DNA of 6,435 nt, taken from Nitrosomonadaceae bacterium (GTDB lineage: Bacteria > Pseudomonadota > Gammaproteobacteria > Burkholderiales > Usitatibacteraceae). The notes under the pieces are model-generated. The model was not told the origin of the DNA. It did no database searches and saw only the letters and a program-made list of their open reading frames with translations. Each line of letters begins with the position of its first letter. The first letter of the stretch is position 1. This document shows, piece by piece, positions 6,304-6,435 of the stretch. Both the position numbers and the translations under genes were made by a program. The DNA lies in assembly GCA_021300055.1 (NCBI GenBank), contig JAJTHU010000317.1, forward strand, positions 1 through 6,435, read 5' to 3'.

Positions 6304-6337
6304 CCAAAGAAAACGCCCGACCAAATGAGTCGGGCGT
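6304..6337 (-). terminator. Intrinsic terminator after hpf
   Basis: A perfect 9-bp GC-rich stem (arms 6313-6321 and 6329-6337) with a 7-nt loop is followed, in the minus-strand direction, by TTTTCTTT. It sits 22 nt past the hpf stop codon and should end most hpf transcripts before ptsN. There is no T-run on the other side, so it acts in one direction only. Confidence 0.88.
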
Positions 6338-6359
6338 CGAGCCGAAGGGTCAACCAGCA

Positions 6360-6435
6360 CTAGGCTAGTAGTACGCGCTTCGGTGCCTCGGCCATATGGC
6401 GATTTTGCAGCTTCTCTTTGTGCTTGACGATCTGC
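6360..6435 (-). CDS. hpf: Ribosome hibernation-promoting factor, C-terminal end only
   Basis: Only the last 24 residues and the TAG stop (6362-6360) lie in the window; the rest is beyond the right end. The visible QIVKHKEKLQ resembles the end of the HPF/YfiA domain, for example RQLTKHKDKL in E. coli HPF, a small protein that binds the 30S subunit and dimerises or silences ribosomes in stationary phase. The position directly upstream of ptsN on the same strand is the usual location of hpf (rpoN-hpf-ptsN in many proteobacteria), which supports the call. The tail after this motif is short, so this looks like the short rather than the long HPF form, though the missing part prevents certainty. Confidence 0.8.
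   Translation of the reverse strand, partial: QIVKHKEKLQNRHMAEAPKRVLLA

Noticed and set aside
5690..6307. 205-residue minus-strand frame overlapping ptsN in another frame
   Set aside because: It shares the strand with ptsN but its translation is rich in Ser, Arg, Cys and Trp with no known domain, and it is open mainly because of the GC-rich codon pattern of ptsN.

Overview
The window looks like ordinary chromosomal DNA of a betaproteobacterium, most likely of the order Burkholderiales. The reasons are the gene order hpf-ptsN-hprK-rapZ (an HPr kinase next to EIIA-Ntr and RapZ is typical of betaproteobacteria), the protein sequences, and the moderately GC-rich, densely packed genes. There are no insertion sequences, tRNA or rRNA genes, CRISPR arrays or phage genes. 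Seven protein genes are visible, five complete and two cut by the window ends.

Right part (6435 down to 3111, all minus strand): the C-terminal end of hpf (ribosome hibernation factor), a strong intrinsic terminator, then a compact cluster: ptsN (EIIA-Ntr), hprK (HPr kinase/phosphorylase, overlapping ptsN by 32 nt), rapZ (5 nt further on) and a stand-alone LON substrate-binding-domain protein (24 nt further on). The first three form the regulatory nitrogen-PTS/HPr-kinase module; the LON-domain protein is a passenger of unproven role.

Middle (2052 to 3098, plus strand): mutY, the adenine glycosylase that removes A opposite 8-oxoguanine. It converges on the LON-domain gene with only 12 nt between the stop codons.

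Left part (1778 down to 1, minus strand): a short rubrerythrin (diiron domain only, no rubredoxin domain), a 133-nt gap with a hairpin, and a GlpC/heterodisulfide-reductase-like double 4Fe-4S, CCG-domain protein that runs off the left end. This looks like a peroxide-reduction unit with its own electron-transfer protein.

The most interesting part is the 273-nt divergent region between rubrerythrin and mutY. It holds a four-tetramer palindrome with exact 7-nt spacing that closely resembles an OxyR site, lying directly against a -35/-10 promoter (17-nt spacer) that points at rubrerythrin. If real, it would tie peroxide removal, and perhaps repair of oxidised DNA, to peroxide sensing. A competing explanation is that this is a piece of a dispersed intergenic repeat. 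I found no clearly undescribed system; the other findings are modest.
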